A stretch of 34,426 bases of DNA from assembly GCF_014222285.1 (NCBI RefSeq), contig NZ_JACKZS010000068.1, positions 1 through 34,426 on the forward strand. The letters are read 5' to 3'. Source of the stretch: Nostoc sp. UCD121 (GTDB lineage Bacteria > Cyanobacteriota > Cyanobacteriia > Cyanobacteriales > Nostocaceae). The position numbers were made by a program, and so were the translations under genes. The notes under the pieces were generated by a model. That model saw nothing but the letters and a program-made list of their open reading frames with translations. It was not told the DNA's origin and searched no databases. Positions 1 to 8,000 of this stretch are shown here, piece after piece (the first letter of the stretch is position 1; each line of letters opens with the position of its first letter).

Positions 1-131
1 TCAATATTCAAATTCATATTTTGCTGATCTTTACTCTATCGAATTTGACTATAACTCAAACTAGAGTAAGATTTTATGACAATAAATACCTATCTAATTT
101 TCCAAGTCAACAAAAATTATTCATTTGATTT

Positions 132-974
132 ATGTCAACACCAACTAAAGGTTTTATTACAATTCTAACTGGGCTTTATTCGTTTCAAGATTGTATTCAT
201 TTTTTAGCAGCAGTCAGAAAGTTTCATCAAGAGCCGATCATTATTTTAATTGACCAAGTTCCAATAGTTCTTTATCCCTTGCTAAAGGCATTCAAAAATG
301 TAATTTTAAAACCAGCACCTGCAAACGAAAATACTGTTTTAGCATCGCGGCAAGCAAAATTGGCTCTATATGAGGCTTCTGAGTTTGATAAAACGATTTA
401 CCTAGATTCGGATATTTGTTTACTTACAAATATCAATGATGTATTTGACTATTTAGATGAATATGAATTTTTACTAACAGAAGATGTGCAACCTTCTATT
501 CTTAAGGCTACAAACTTATTACGTGGTAAACAAGAAGACCTTTTGCCAAATGTTCTGCCAATTTTGCAATCGGTAGGATTACCATTACAAGCAGATAGTG
601 TGCAGTATAATGGCGGTTTTATGGCTTTTCGGAAAACAGAAGTAACCAAAGTATTTTTTGACGAATTTAAACGTTATTTTGAGATTGTCAAAAACAATCA
701 AGATAAATTACTTTTAAAAGATCAAGGGGCTTTTGCTTCTGCGATCGCATCTGTACGCCCTCATAAAAAAACCTTACCACCAACCTATAATTATCTCAGT
801 AAGTGGCAGGATGCTTATGATATTCAGGATACAATTAAAGTTCTTCACTGTACTTATCCTTATCGTCCTCAATATGCTAAAGATATTAGTCGCTCCTTAT
901 ATACAAGGGTTTTTGACAGATTCGCTAAAGTATTTTTACCGAATCAAGTTACAAATCCTTGGCGCATTAAATAA
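132..974 (+). CDS. GT8-like glycosyltransferase
   Basis: A 280-residue soluble protein with the layout of a GT-A fold, retaining glycosyltransferase related to family 8. The metal/nucleotide-sugar DxD motif is D92-S93-D94 in the context YLDSDI. An NGG segment at 161-163 and a DQ pair at 198-199 match conserved positions of the family, and H240 in the VLHC context matches the usual late metal-binding histidine. There is no signal peptide or membrane segment, so it should act at the cytoplasmic face using a nucleotide-sugar donor. Donor and acceptor cannot be told. It is the first gene of the plus-strand sugar-transfer locus and is followed after 18 nt by a GT4 gene. The ATG start is the first in frame and no strong Shine-Dalgarno sequence precedes it. 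The fold call is firm, the substrate unknown. Confidence 0.8.
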   Translation: MSTPTKGFITILTGLYSFQDCIHFLAAVRKFHQEPIIILIDQVPIVLYPLLKAFKNVILKPAPANENTVLASRQAKLALYEASEFDKTIYLDSDICLLTNINDVFDYLDEYEFLLTEDVQPSILKATNLLRGKQEDLLPNVLPILQSVGLPLQADSVQYNGGFMAFRKTEVTKVFFDEFKRYFEIVKNNQDKLLLKDQGAFASAIASVRPHKKTLPPTYNYLSKWQDAYDIQDTIKVLHCTYPYRPQYAKDISRSLYTRVFDRFAKVFLPNQVTNPWRIK

Positions 975-992
975 AAATTAAGTATAAAAACA

Positions 993-2156
993 GTGAAAAA
1001 ATTTTCCAAGATATCGCTGTTAGTTTCAGATTTATCAAGTGCAGCTATTTTGCGTGCATACTTGATAGCAACAGCCCTAAGGAACTTAGAATATGAAGTT
1101 GAAATTATGGGGTTTTTATTTGGAAATAACTTATATCGAAATTTACCATCAGAATTAAACGTTTATAATTTGCCAGGTAAAAATTTTCCCGATTTCTTTG
1201 GAGAAATTAACAAATTTTTACCAAAGATTAATGGAGATATAATTTATGCAATCAAGCCACAAATAGCGAGTTTTGGGGTTGCTCTACTAAAGAAAATATT
1301 TAGCCAAAAAGCCTTAATTTTAGACATAGATGATTGGGAACTCAGTTGGTATGGTGGCGATGACTGGCATTATCGTTTCACACCCAAGCAATTAGCGAGA
1401 GACTTATTGAAATCAGACGGCGCACTTAGGAATCCTTATCATCCTTTGTACGTGAAATGGATGGAAGGTTTGGTAAGTAGTGCTGATGCGGTGACGGTGC
1501 ATACTAACTTTTTGCAGCAGCGTTTTGGGGGTACATTTGTTCCCAATGGTAAAGATACTGCTTTATTTGATCCTGCTCGATATGATGCTGAGTCCAGCAG
1601 AAATCGTTATGGTTTATCTGAATATCGTATTTTAATGTTTCCTGGTGCGCCAAGACCCTACAAAGGTCTAGAAGATGTTCTCATAGCGCTCGATAAAATC
1701 AATCAACCAGACTTAAGACTAGTGATTGTAGGTGGCAGTCCTTATGATGATTACGATCAGCAACTTCAACAAAAGTGGGGACGCTGGATTATCAAATTAC
1801 CAAAATATCCAGCGGATGTAATGCCTGATTTAGTAGCAGCGGCTCACATTGTAGTTGTTCCCCAACGAGATACCCCAGAAACTCGCGCTCAATTTCCCCT
1901 GAAGTTGACAGATGGAATGGCAATGGCTAAACCTGTATTATCAACGCGCGTTGGAGATATTCCCAAAATATTAGGTGATACTGGTTATTTAGTCGATCCT
2001 GCTTGTCCTGAACAGATTGCTGAACAGATTCAATGGATTTTTCAGAATTTAGAGTCAGCAAACCAGCAAGGTCTCAACGCAAGGAAAAGATGTGTAGAAC
2101 ACTATAGTATAGAGGCTATGGCTTCGGTGTTAAAATCGGTAATTTCTCGGTTGTAA
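993..2156 (+). CDS. GT4-family glycosyltransferase
   Basis: A 387-residue GT-B fold glycosyltransferase. The C-terminal nucleotide-sugar-binding half is clear. It has a beta-strand/loop segment FPGAPRPYKGLEDVL near 216-230, a VIVGGSP turn at about 244-250, and the family-4 acidic motif region at 294-318, with E296 followed by FPLKLTDGMAMAKPV. The N-terminal half has a hydrophobic first strand and a DIDDWE segment at 111-116. No membrane spans are seen. The start is GTG at 993, because no ATG lies nearby before the conserved first strand. It follows the preceding transferase by 18 nt, so the two are probably co-transcribed. It should add a sugar with retention of configuration; donor and acceptor are unknown. 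Confidence 0.85.
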   Translation: MKKFSKISLLVSDLSSAAILRAYLIATALRNLEYEVEIMGFLFGNNLYRNLPSELNVYNLPGKNFPDFFGEINKFLPKINGDIIYAIKPQIASFGVALLKKIFSQKALILDIDDWELSWYGGDDWHYRFTPKQLARDLLKSDGALRNPYHPLYVKWMEGLVSSADAVTVHTNFLQQRFGGTFVPNGKDTALFDPARYDAESSRNRYGLSEYRILMFPGAPRPYKGLEDVLIALDKINQPDLRLVIVGGSPYDDYDQQLQQKWGRWIIKLPKYPADVMPDLVAAAHIVVVPQRDTPETRAQFPLKLTDGMAMAKPVLSTRVGDIPKILGDTGYLVDPACPEQIAEQIQWIFQNLESANQQGLNARKRCVEHYSIEAMASVLKSVISRL

Positions 2157-2466
2157 ATATTAATATAGAAGGAAGCGTAAATTGAAGAAAGTGGGAGGTA
2201 GAGGAACTTTTCTGTCGGGGGTTCAATCTGGGAGAAATTGAGGCTACACAGAAGTTGTGAGGACTCAAACCAGAAGCTCAATTTGATGGCGGCAGGAAAA
2301 AATCGCTTTTGTAATCTTTCCTTGCGATAGGGCAATATTCTTCCAGCAATAACTGCCTCTTTTATTGGAATATTGAAAATTATTTAGTTTGTCTATTTGA
2401 TATTAGCAAGTTTGGCAACTAATTTGTGAATAATATTAATAATTGAAAATTGCATAGAAATACCCA
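2157..2466. other. 310-base intergenic region with a nested AT-rich hairpin
   Basis: No convincing gene is present. At 2333-2375 there is a nested inverted repeat: CAATATTC (2333-2340) pairs with GAATATTG (2368-2375), and inside it CAATAA (2347-2352) pairs with TTATTG (2362-2367), leaving a 6-nt bulge on the left arm and a 9-nt loop. It lies about 90 nt before the ABC exporter start. No T-tract follows it directly, so it does not look like a simple terminator. Confidence 0.5.
2412..2439 (+). promoter_or_regulatory. candidate sigma70-type promoter for the ABC exporter
   Basis: TTGGCA at 2412-2417 and TATTAA at 2434-2439 are separated by 16 nt. The -10-like box ends 27 nt before the exporter ATG. 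The match is imperfect and the region is AT-rich, so a chance match is possible. Confidence 0.3.
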
Positions 2467-4788
2467 ATGTCTACCAGAAAACTGCTATTACGATTCGCTA
2501 GACCCTATCCAGGTTTGATTCTGCTGACAATATTGTTAGGATTTTCTGGAGCTTTATTTAATGGGATTAGCACCGCTTTAATTGTGCCAGTAGTTTTAAA
2601 AATCGTGGGGCAAGAAGTAGATTTAAGTACTGCTCCTCCTATTCTAAAAACGATGATATCTCCATTTGATAATACTCCAGAACCTTACCGGATAGGAGTA
2701 ATGGCTGGGGCGATTATCTTTACAATTATTTTAAAGAATTTAGCTACTTATGCCAGTTCCTTAGCATCGAGTTCTTTAACCCGAAAGCTAACATCAGATA
2801 TGCGCGAAACTGGGTTAAAGCTATTACTAGAAATTGATATAGATTATTATGCCAAAACTAAGGTTGGTGATTTAATCAACCGTCTTGGTGGAGAAATTGG
2901 TCGGTCTGCAAGTTCTATAGGTAGTATCGTCAGGTTAGTTATCCTGGCAATCACAATTCTAGTTTTTGTCAGTTTGTTGCTGTCAATTTCTTGGCAGTTG
3001 ACAATTGCTGCTACGCTTTTGTTATCGTTGGTGACGTTAGTAAATCAGTATGCTATTTCCCGGTCGAGAAATTTTGGGAAACAGCTGAGTGAGATGTCTA
3101 GAGCATATTCAGTCTCTGTACTGGAAACTCTGAACGGAATTCGATTGGTAAAATCGACGGGAAATGAAGAAAAAGAATATCAACGGATTAAAAAACTAAT
3201 TCGCGATCGCGAATTAGCAGATTTCCAATCTCAAGTTAATTCGGAAGCCATTACACCTCTAAGTGAGGTGATGGGTATTACAGCTTTACTGCTGATTGTA
3301 CTTTTGAGCAAAACCTTCTTTGCTCAACAGGTTTCTTCTCTTTCTACCGTACTCCTGACATATTTATTAGTGCTGCTGCGAGTGCTGCCATTGATTTCTC
3401 AGTTAAATACTATTCGCAGCAACTTCGCTAGTACCGCAGCTAGTGTGGATGTGACGAATGAGTTTTTAAGCTTGCACGATAAGCCGTTCATGGAGAAAGG
3501 TAAGATTCCCTACACAAAATTAGAAGAGGGAGTATCTTTTAATTCTCTTTGCTTTGCCTACCCTGGTCATGAAAAGTTGGTACTCAAAGATGTAAATTTA
3601 TATTTACCGCGTGGTACGACCTTAGCATTGGTAGGCGGTTCTGGGGCTGGTAAATCTACTTTGGCAGACCTTTTACCCAGATTTTATGACCCGATCGCTG
3701 GCAGTATTACCATTGACGGCACCGATTTACGGGAGTTCGAGCTAGTATCCCTACGGAAGCGGATGGGGATTGTCAGTCAAGATACCTTTCTTTTTAATGA
3801 CTCGGTGCAAAATAACATCGCTTATGGGCGAGCAGAGGCTACTGACGATGAGATTTTGACGGCAGCAAAGCGGGCAAATGCTTATGAGTTTATTAGCAAA
3901 TTGCCTCAAGGATTTGACACCCTAATTGGCGATCGCGGCGTAATGTTGTCTGGTGGACAAAGGCAAAGATTAGCGATCGCCCGCGCCCTGCTCCAAAATC
4001 CCGAAATTCTGATTTTAGATGAGGCCACCAGCGCTTTAGATACGGTTTCCGAACGATTAGTACAATCTGCTCTTGACGATCTTAGTCGCGATCGCACCAC
4101 CCTAGTAATTGCTCACCGCCTTTCCACAGTCCAAAAAGCCGATCAAATAGCTGTGTTAGATCAAGGACAGGTGGTAGAAGTGGGAACCCATGAAGAACTT
4201 TTGCAAAAAGGTGCTTACTATTCACGCTTGTACTCCATGCAATTTAGCGACCGCCCTAATAAAAACTTGATTCAGACAAAAATTATTAAGGCAATGCGCC
4301 TAAACTCAAAGAAATTTGTTGATCGTCCTGAAGCCGCTACTAAACACAATCAAAGCTTGCTCCGTATCTCTCACGAAATTCGGACACAGTTGAACTCAAT
4401 GATTGGATTACTGCGCTTATTGCTTGATGATCTGGAAAACGATTCTCAAGAACGGCAAAAATTAATTGAAGAATCTTACAAATCAGCCTGGAGAATTATC
4501 AACACCATTGATATTTTTGAGGATGTGATGAACTTACAAATAAAGGGGCAGATTCTCTCAAATTCTGACCAAAATCAAAATATCATAAGCGACTATTATC
4601 AAAGCTTTAATCATCTCTCCATTGAGTTTAGAACTTCTCTTAATCTCATACTTAGCTCTCTCCGCTCTCTAGCAGATAATTTGATAGACACTCCCCAAGA
4701 GCCAAATGAATTAATTAGTGAAACTTATGAATCTACTATATGTCTTCTGAATAATTTAGAAAAATTTGAGGATAGTATTAATGTCTAA
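2467..4788 (+). CDS. ABC exporter with tandem C-terminal HisKA-like modules
   Basis: A 773-residue protein. Residues 1-330 are a type-I exporter membrane domain of MsbA/lipid-flippase style, with about six hydrophobic spans. Residues 350-590 are a complete ATPase: Walker A at 390-398 with K396, Q-loop Q438, signature LSGGQ at 494-498, Walker B with D518 and E519, and H-loop H550. Family half-transporters usually end near residue 600. This one continues with a module at 635-689 that reads like a histidine-kinase dimerisation/phosphoacceptor helix pair (SHEIRTQLNS, H636). A second copy at 718-772 is gap-free, about 42% identical, and has Ile at the His position. No HATPase domain follows. It probably exports a lipid-linked or glycan product of the surrounding transferases. 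The role of the tail is unknown; it could be a phosphoacceptor or a dimerisation and docking device. The next gene overlaps its end by 8 nt. Confidence 0.88.
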   Translation: MSTRKLLLRFARPYPGLILLTILLGFSGALFNGISTALIVPVVLKIVGQEVDLSTAPPILKTMISPFDNTPEPYRIGVMAGAIIFTIILKNLATYASSLASSSLTRKLTSDMRETGLKLLLEIDIDYYAKTKVGDLINRLGGEIGRSASSIGSIVRLVILAITILVFVSLLLSISWQLTIAATLLLSLVTLVNQYAISRSRNFGKQLSEMSRAYSVSVLETLNGIRLVKSTGNEEKEYQRIKKLIRDRELADFQSQVNSEAITPLSEVMGITALLLIVLLSKTFFAQQVSSLSTVLLTYLLVLLRVLPLISQLNTIRSNFASTAASVDVTNEFLSLHDKPFMEKGKIPYTKLEEGVSFNSLCFAYPGHEKLVLKDVNLYLPRGTTLALVGGSGAGKSTLADLLPRFYDPIAGSITIDGTDLREFELVSLRKRMGIVSQDTFLFNDSVQNNIAYGRAEATDDEILTAAKRANAYEFISKLPQGFDTLIGDRGVMLSGGQRQRLAIARALLQNPEILILDEATSALDTVSERLVQSALDDLSRDRTTLVIAHRLSTVQKADQIAVLDQGQVVEVGTHEELLQKGAYYSRLYSMQFSDRPNKNLIQTKIIKAMRLNSKKFVDRPEAATKHNQSLLRISHEIRTQLNSMIGLLRLLLDDLENDSQERQKLIEESYKSAWRIINTIDIFEDVMNLQIKGQILSNSDQNQNIISDYYQSFNHLSIEFRTSLNLILSSLRSLADNLIDTPQEPNELISETYESTICLLNNLEKFEDSINV
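4369..4782 (+). other. tandem HisKA-like domain duplication inside the ABC exporter gene
   Basis: Codons 635-689 (4369-4533) and 718-772 (4618-4782) encode two copies of the same helical module, offset by exactly 83 residues without gaps. I count 23 identities in 55. Copy 1 carries the phosphoacceptor-type H-box with H636 (codon at 4372-4374). Copy 2 has I719 there but keeps E, RT and LN of the box. The shared ends FED..N show that the whole two-helix unit was duplicated. Confidence 0.75.
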
Positions 4789-6004
4789 AATTATGAAAAA
4801 TAATACTTTAAAAAAACACTACATTTTTTTCATTGGTGAAGAATTACCCCAGCCGGAGGCTCACCTAGTACAGTCTACAAATGCAGCTAATGCTGCCGCT
4901 AACTTGGGATACTCAACAGTTTTGGTATACCCTGATAAAGGAGCAAAAGCTAATAACCCAATTAATTTCTTGCGTCCTTTTCAACCGAGAAAAACACCAA
5001 CAGAACTTATTGAATATTACAATCTCCATGACAAATTAAAAGTTGCTCCATTACCGATGCCTTGGCCAATTGACCATTTTGCGAGCAAATTTACTGACTC
5101 CAACACCATTGCAAGCAAATACTATTTACCATTTCATATACTTCCAACTACTAAACTTGTCCACAGTCGCAACTGGAATTTTGTTAAAGCTGCCATCAAA
5201 AATGGCATTCCGGCAATTTATGAACACCACCACCATGAAGAGAAACCATTTGAGCAAGAAATTGTTACAAATCCATTGTTACAAATAGCTGTCACCGTTG
5301 TAGAAACAATCCGTGAAAGCATGATTAAAAATGGAATGCCGCCAGAAAAAGTAATTAAGCTGCACAATGGTTTCAATCGCTTGTTTATGCAGAGACAACC
5401 AGAAAAAGCCACAGAATGGCGGCAAAAACTATTGCGAGATGAAAATCAAAAATTGGTAGTTTATGCGGGAGCATTACAGCAATTTAAAGGTATTGATGTA
5501 CTAATTGATGTGGCTAATGAAATGCCTAATGTGCAATTTGCCTGTGCGGGTGGTAAGCCAGCAGAAGTAGAATATTATCAGCAATTGGTAAAAGAGAAAC
5601 AGGTTTCAAATATTCAATTTTTGGGCTATGTCTTGCATAATGAGTTAGCATCTTTGCTACAAGCAGCAGATGTTTTAGCTCACCCTCATTGTTCCGGAAA
5701 AGCGGCAACTTTCACATCTCCTTTAAAGCTGTTTGACTACTTCGCCTCTGGAACTCCCATTGTCTCGACGGAAATTCCTTCATTAGTTGAGTTTCAAAAT
5801 ACAAAAGCGATCGCTGCTTGGTGTGAACCAGATAACCCCAGCAAATTTGCCGAAAGTCTGAAGCAGGTTTTAGAAACTCATCCTAGAAGAATAGAAGGTT
5901 ATCCAGATAGTATCGAATTTGTCAAGCAGTTTTCTTGGGAAAATCGAGCCGCAAAAATCCTTAGTTATGTTGATGAATCTTTACTTCCTCAACTTATCGT
6001 ATAA
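4781..6004 (+). CDS. GT4-family glycosyltransferase
   Basis: A 407-residue GT-B fold transferase. Using this start, the C-terminal donor-binding half shows VVYAGALQQFKGIDVLI at about 226-242, a CAGG turn near 255-258 and the late segment HPHCSGKAATFTSPLKLFDY at 301-320 followed by GTPIVST. The last is the usual nucleotide-sugar-binding region. The N-terminal half has an unusual EHHHHEEK run at 148-155. I chose ATG 4781 because GAGGA at 4768-4772 lies 8 nt upstream; an upstream TTG at 4766 would overlap that site. The start lies inside the end of the ABC exporter gene in another frame (8-nt overlap), which suggests translational coupling. No membrane segments are seen. The sugar and acceptor are unknown. 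Confidence 0.85.
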   Translation: MSKIMKNNTLKKHYIFFIGEELPQPEAHLVQSTNAANAAANLGYSTVLVYPDKGAKANNPINFLRPFQPRKTPTELIEYYNLHDKLKVAPLPMPWPIDHFASKFTDSNTIASKYYLPFHILPTTKLVHSRNWNFVKAAIKNGIPAIYEHHHHEEKPFEQEIVTNPLLQIAVTVVETIRESMIKNGMPPEKVIKLHNGFNRLFMQRQPEKATEWRQKLLRDENQKLVVYAGALQQFKGIDVLIDVANEMPNVQFACAGGKPAEVEYYQQLVKEKQVSNIQFLGYVLHNELASLLQAADVLAHPHCSGKAATFTSPLKLFDYFASGTPIVSTEIPSLVEFQNTKAIAAWCEPDNPSKFAESLKQVLETHPRRIEGYPDSIEFVKQFSWENRAAKILSYVDESLLPQLIV

Positions 6005-6011
6005 GGAAAAT

Positions 6012-6053
6012 AACTAATAACAAATGACAAATGACAAATGACTAATAACTAAA
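6012..6053 (+). repeat. heptanucleotide tandem repeat array directly before a start codon
   Basis: Six in-register 7-nt units (AACTAAT, AACAAAT, GACAAAT, GACAAAT, GACTAAT, AACTAAA) end at the base before the ATG of the next gene. This is the short tandemly repeated repetitive type known from heterocystous cyanobacteria. It fills the position where a ribosome-binding site would be expected, and no AGGAG-like sequence is visible. Confidence 0.85.
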
Positions 6054-7013
6054 ATGACTATAAAAACTGTAGGGATGATTAGCAGCTATCGAGGTTTAGA
6101 AACTAGAGCCGATTGGCTGTGGCAACAAACCCCGCATCAATTTGGAGTTTGGGGCAATATGCAAATGCAGGCACTAGCAAGCAAACCAGATTTTCTACTG
6201 ATGTATCAATTTGATTTTCCCCAAGCAGCGCCACAAAAATCTTGGTTAGATAGCTTTCGCAAACGGCAGCAAAAATCAGTAGTAAATGTTGATTCTCTAC
6301 TGCGTGGTGTCAACAAAGAGCGGATTATTTATTTGCTAAGAGAACCACCTTTAGATGAAATTGTCGAAATAACTAATCATAATTATCAACAAGCCCAGAA
6401 GTATTGCGGCTACATTTCTGGCCCCGATGATTTTGCCCCAACTCCTGACTATATGCCTGCTATTTGGTATCACTCAAATTCATTTCAAGATTTAAATGAA
6501 ATGCCACCACCTCAAAAGGTTGCCCCATGTAGTTGGATTACTTCGGGAATTAGTCGTACAGCCAAACATCGCCAGCGTTTAGACTTTTTACAATCGCTAC
6601 AATCTAGTGGCGTGAAATTTGATTTATATGGGCGTAACTTACCAGAATCGGCTAAAAAATCGGGAGAATTAGGTAATAAATGGTATGGGATGGCACCATA
6701 CTATTACAATTTGGCAATTGAAAATTATGCTGATAATAATTGGTATGTCAGTGAGAAACTTTGGGATAGTTTACTTGCCTGGTGTCTACCAATTTACTAT
6801 GGTGGCCCGGCTGCTGATAAATTATTGCCACCCGGTAGTTTTTTGCGGTTGCCCAGTTTAGATGAAAAAGGTATTGCCTACATCAAAGAAGTGACAGCAA
6901 CACCTGATGCTTGGTATGCTGCCAAAGATGCGATCGCAGAAGCACGTCAAATCATTTTACATAAATTAAACTTACTTAACTGGTTATCAAACTTTGTTGA
7001 CCAACACTCATAA
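6054..7013 (+). CDS. GT10 (alpha-1,3-fucosyltransferase)-like glycosyltransferase
   Basis: A 319-residue protein whose C-terminal half resembles the donor-binding part of GT10 fucosyltransferases. AIEN at 221-224 is followed by WYVSEKLWDSLLAWCLPIYY at 230-249, matching the family pattern of an acidic/Asn box, then a V(S/T)EKLW motif and a P-x-Y-G turn. The N-terminal acceptor half is only loosely conserved, as in the family, and shows no membrane anchor, unlike the eukaryotic Golgi enzymes. Related proteins transfer L-fucose or similar deoxy sugars from GDP-sugars; the actual donor cannot be read from sequence. It starts directly after a heptamer repeat array with no recognisable ribosome-binding site. 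It is followed after 3 nt by the next gene, so they are almost certainly one operon. Confidence 0.75.
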   Translation: MTIKTVGMISSYRGLETRADWLWQQTPHQFGVWGNMQMQALASKPDFLLMYQFDFPQAAPQKSWLDSFRKRQQKSVVNVDSLLRGVNKERIIYLLREPPLDEIVEITNHNYQQAQKYCGYISGPDDFAPTPDYMPAIWYHSNSFQDLNEMPPPQKVAPCSWITSGISRTAKHRQRLDFLQSLQSSGVKFDLYGRNLPESAKKSGELGNKWYGMAPYYYNLAIENYADNNWYVSEKLWDSLLAWCLPIYYGGPAADKLLPPGSFLRLPSLDEKGIAYIKEVTATPDAWYAAKDAIAEARQIILHKLNLLNWLSNFVDQHS

Positions 7014-7016
7014 ATT

Positions 7017-7997
7017 ATGAATGGTATTTGTACCCTTGGCAATGATTATGTTTTCGATCAACTGGTGGCTTTGCTCAACAGTATTGATGTTATTTTAGGT
7101 TCAGAAACTCCTGTTTGTATCTATCCTTTCGACGATCAGACACAGCGAATTGCTGATGAAATAGCTAAACGCCCTAATGTATTTCTTTACGATAATCAAG
7201 AATCAATCGACCGTTGGGATCAATTTATGCTCTCAGCAGCACCAGAGCGATTGAATCGGAGTAAATCACGTTTGTATGGCGCTCACCGCCGTTTTTGCGC
7301 CTTTGATGGGCCATTCGATAAATTTATCTATTTAGATGCAGACACCTTGGTGATGAATTCTCTGGCATCGGTGTTTGAAAAGCTAGATACTTATGATTTT
7401 GTTGTCTACGATTTCCAATTTAAAGACGTTAGTAAGATATATAATGTAAAGTCGCCAAAATTACTAGAAGTTTTCGAGCAAAAACGAATTGATTCTGAAA
7501 TCTTTTGCTCAGGTTTCTATGGCGCAAAACGAGGAATATTTAACTCAGAACAAAGAGCTTTGCTGATATCGCATTTACAAAATGGTGAGGCGGAAATTTT
7601 GTATGGTGGTGCTGGAGAACAACCACTGATAAATTACATGGTAATGAGGTCTAATCTTTCTATTTATAACTTTGCTCGTCAACTACCAGATAATGCAAAG
7701 ACAGGATGTTCTGCCACATCTAAGCACTTCGAGGAACGAGAACACCTTCTTTATGACAAAGGTAATCGGCTAACCTACCTTCATTATATTGGTATCCCTC
7801 CTAATATTAATCAAGCAGTCTGCGCTGGAGAAAATATTGATTTTCCCTATCGAGATTTATTTCTCTACTATCGTTACTTAAACGAACCACATAAGCGTCC
7901 CATCTTTCAAAACCCTCCTAAGAATTATAATGACGCTCCAGTACCAAATTTACTTACAAGAGCTTTGCGAAAACTTAAGTTAATTAACCAAGGATAA
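7017..7997 (+). CDS. GT8-like glycosyltransferase, tandem paralogue 1
   Basis: A 326-residue GT-A-like protein and the first of three consecutive paralogues. It begins with the shared opening (GND.VFDQLVALLNSI) and carries the DxD motif D107-A108-D109 in YLDADTLVM. Later come CSGFYGAK, which replaces the NGG-type box, an EQPLINYM segment and LTYLHY, all placed as in the third paralogue. From memory it resembles a cyanobacterial family named Npun_R2821/Npun_R2822; I could not check this. It should transfer a sugar from a nucleotide donor in the cytoplasm. The start lies 3 nt after the preceding stop. The stop overlaps the AGGA ribosome-binding site of the next gene, indicating tight co-expression. 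Confidence 0.78.
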   Translation: MNGICTLGNDYVFDQLVALLNSIDVILGSETPVCIYPFDDQTQRIADEIAKRPNVFLYDNQESIDRWDQFMLSAAPERLNRSKSRLYGAHRRFCAFDGPFDKFIYLDADTLVMNSLASVFEKLDTYDFVVYDFQFKDVSKIYNVKSPKLLEVFEQKRIDSEIFCSGFYGAKRGIFNSEQRALLISHLQNGEAEILYGGAGEQPLINYMVMRSNLSIYNFARQLPDNAKTGCSATSKHFEEREHLLYDKGNRLTYLHYIGIPPNINQAVCAGENIDFPYRDLFLYYRYLNEPHKRPIFQNPPKNYNDAPVPNLLTRALRKLKLINQG

Positions 7998-8000
7998 TTT

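Noticed and set aside
2102..2335. 77-codon minus-strand frame at the end of the GT4 gene
   Set aside because: Overlaps the GT4 C-terminus and has no initiation signal or recognisable motif.
4766..4780. Earlier TTG start for the second GT4 gene
   Set aside because: It would overlap the GAGGA ribosome-binding site that serves ATG 4781, and adds only five unconserved residues.
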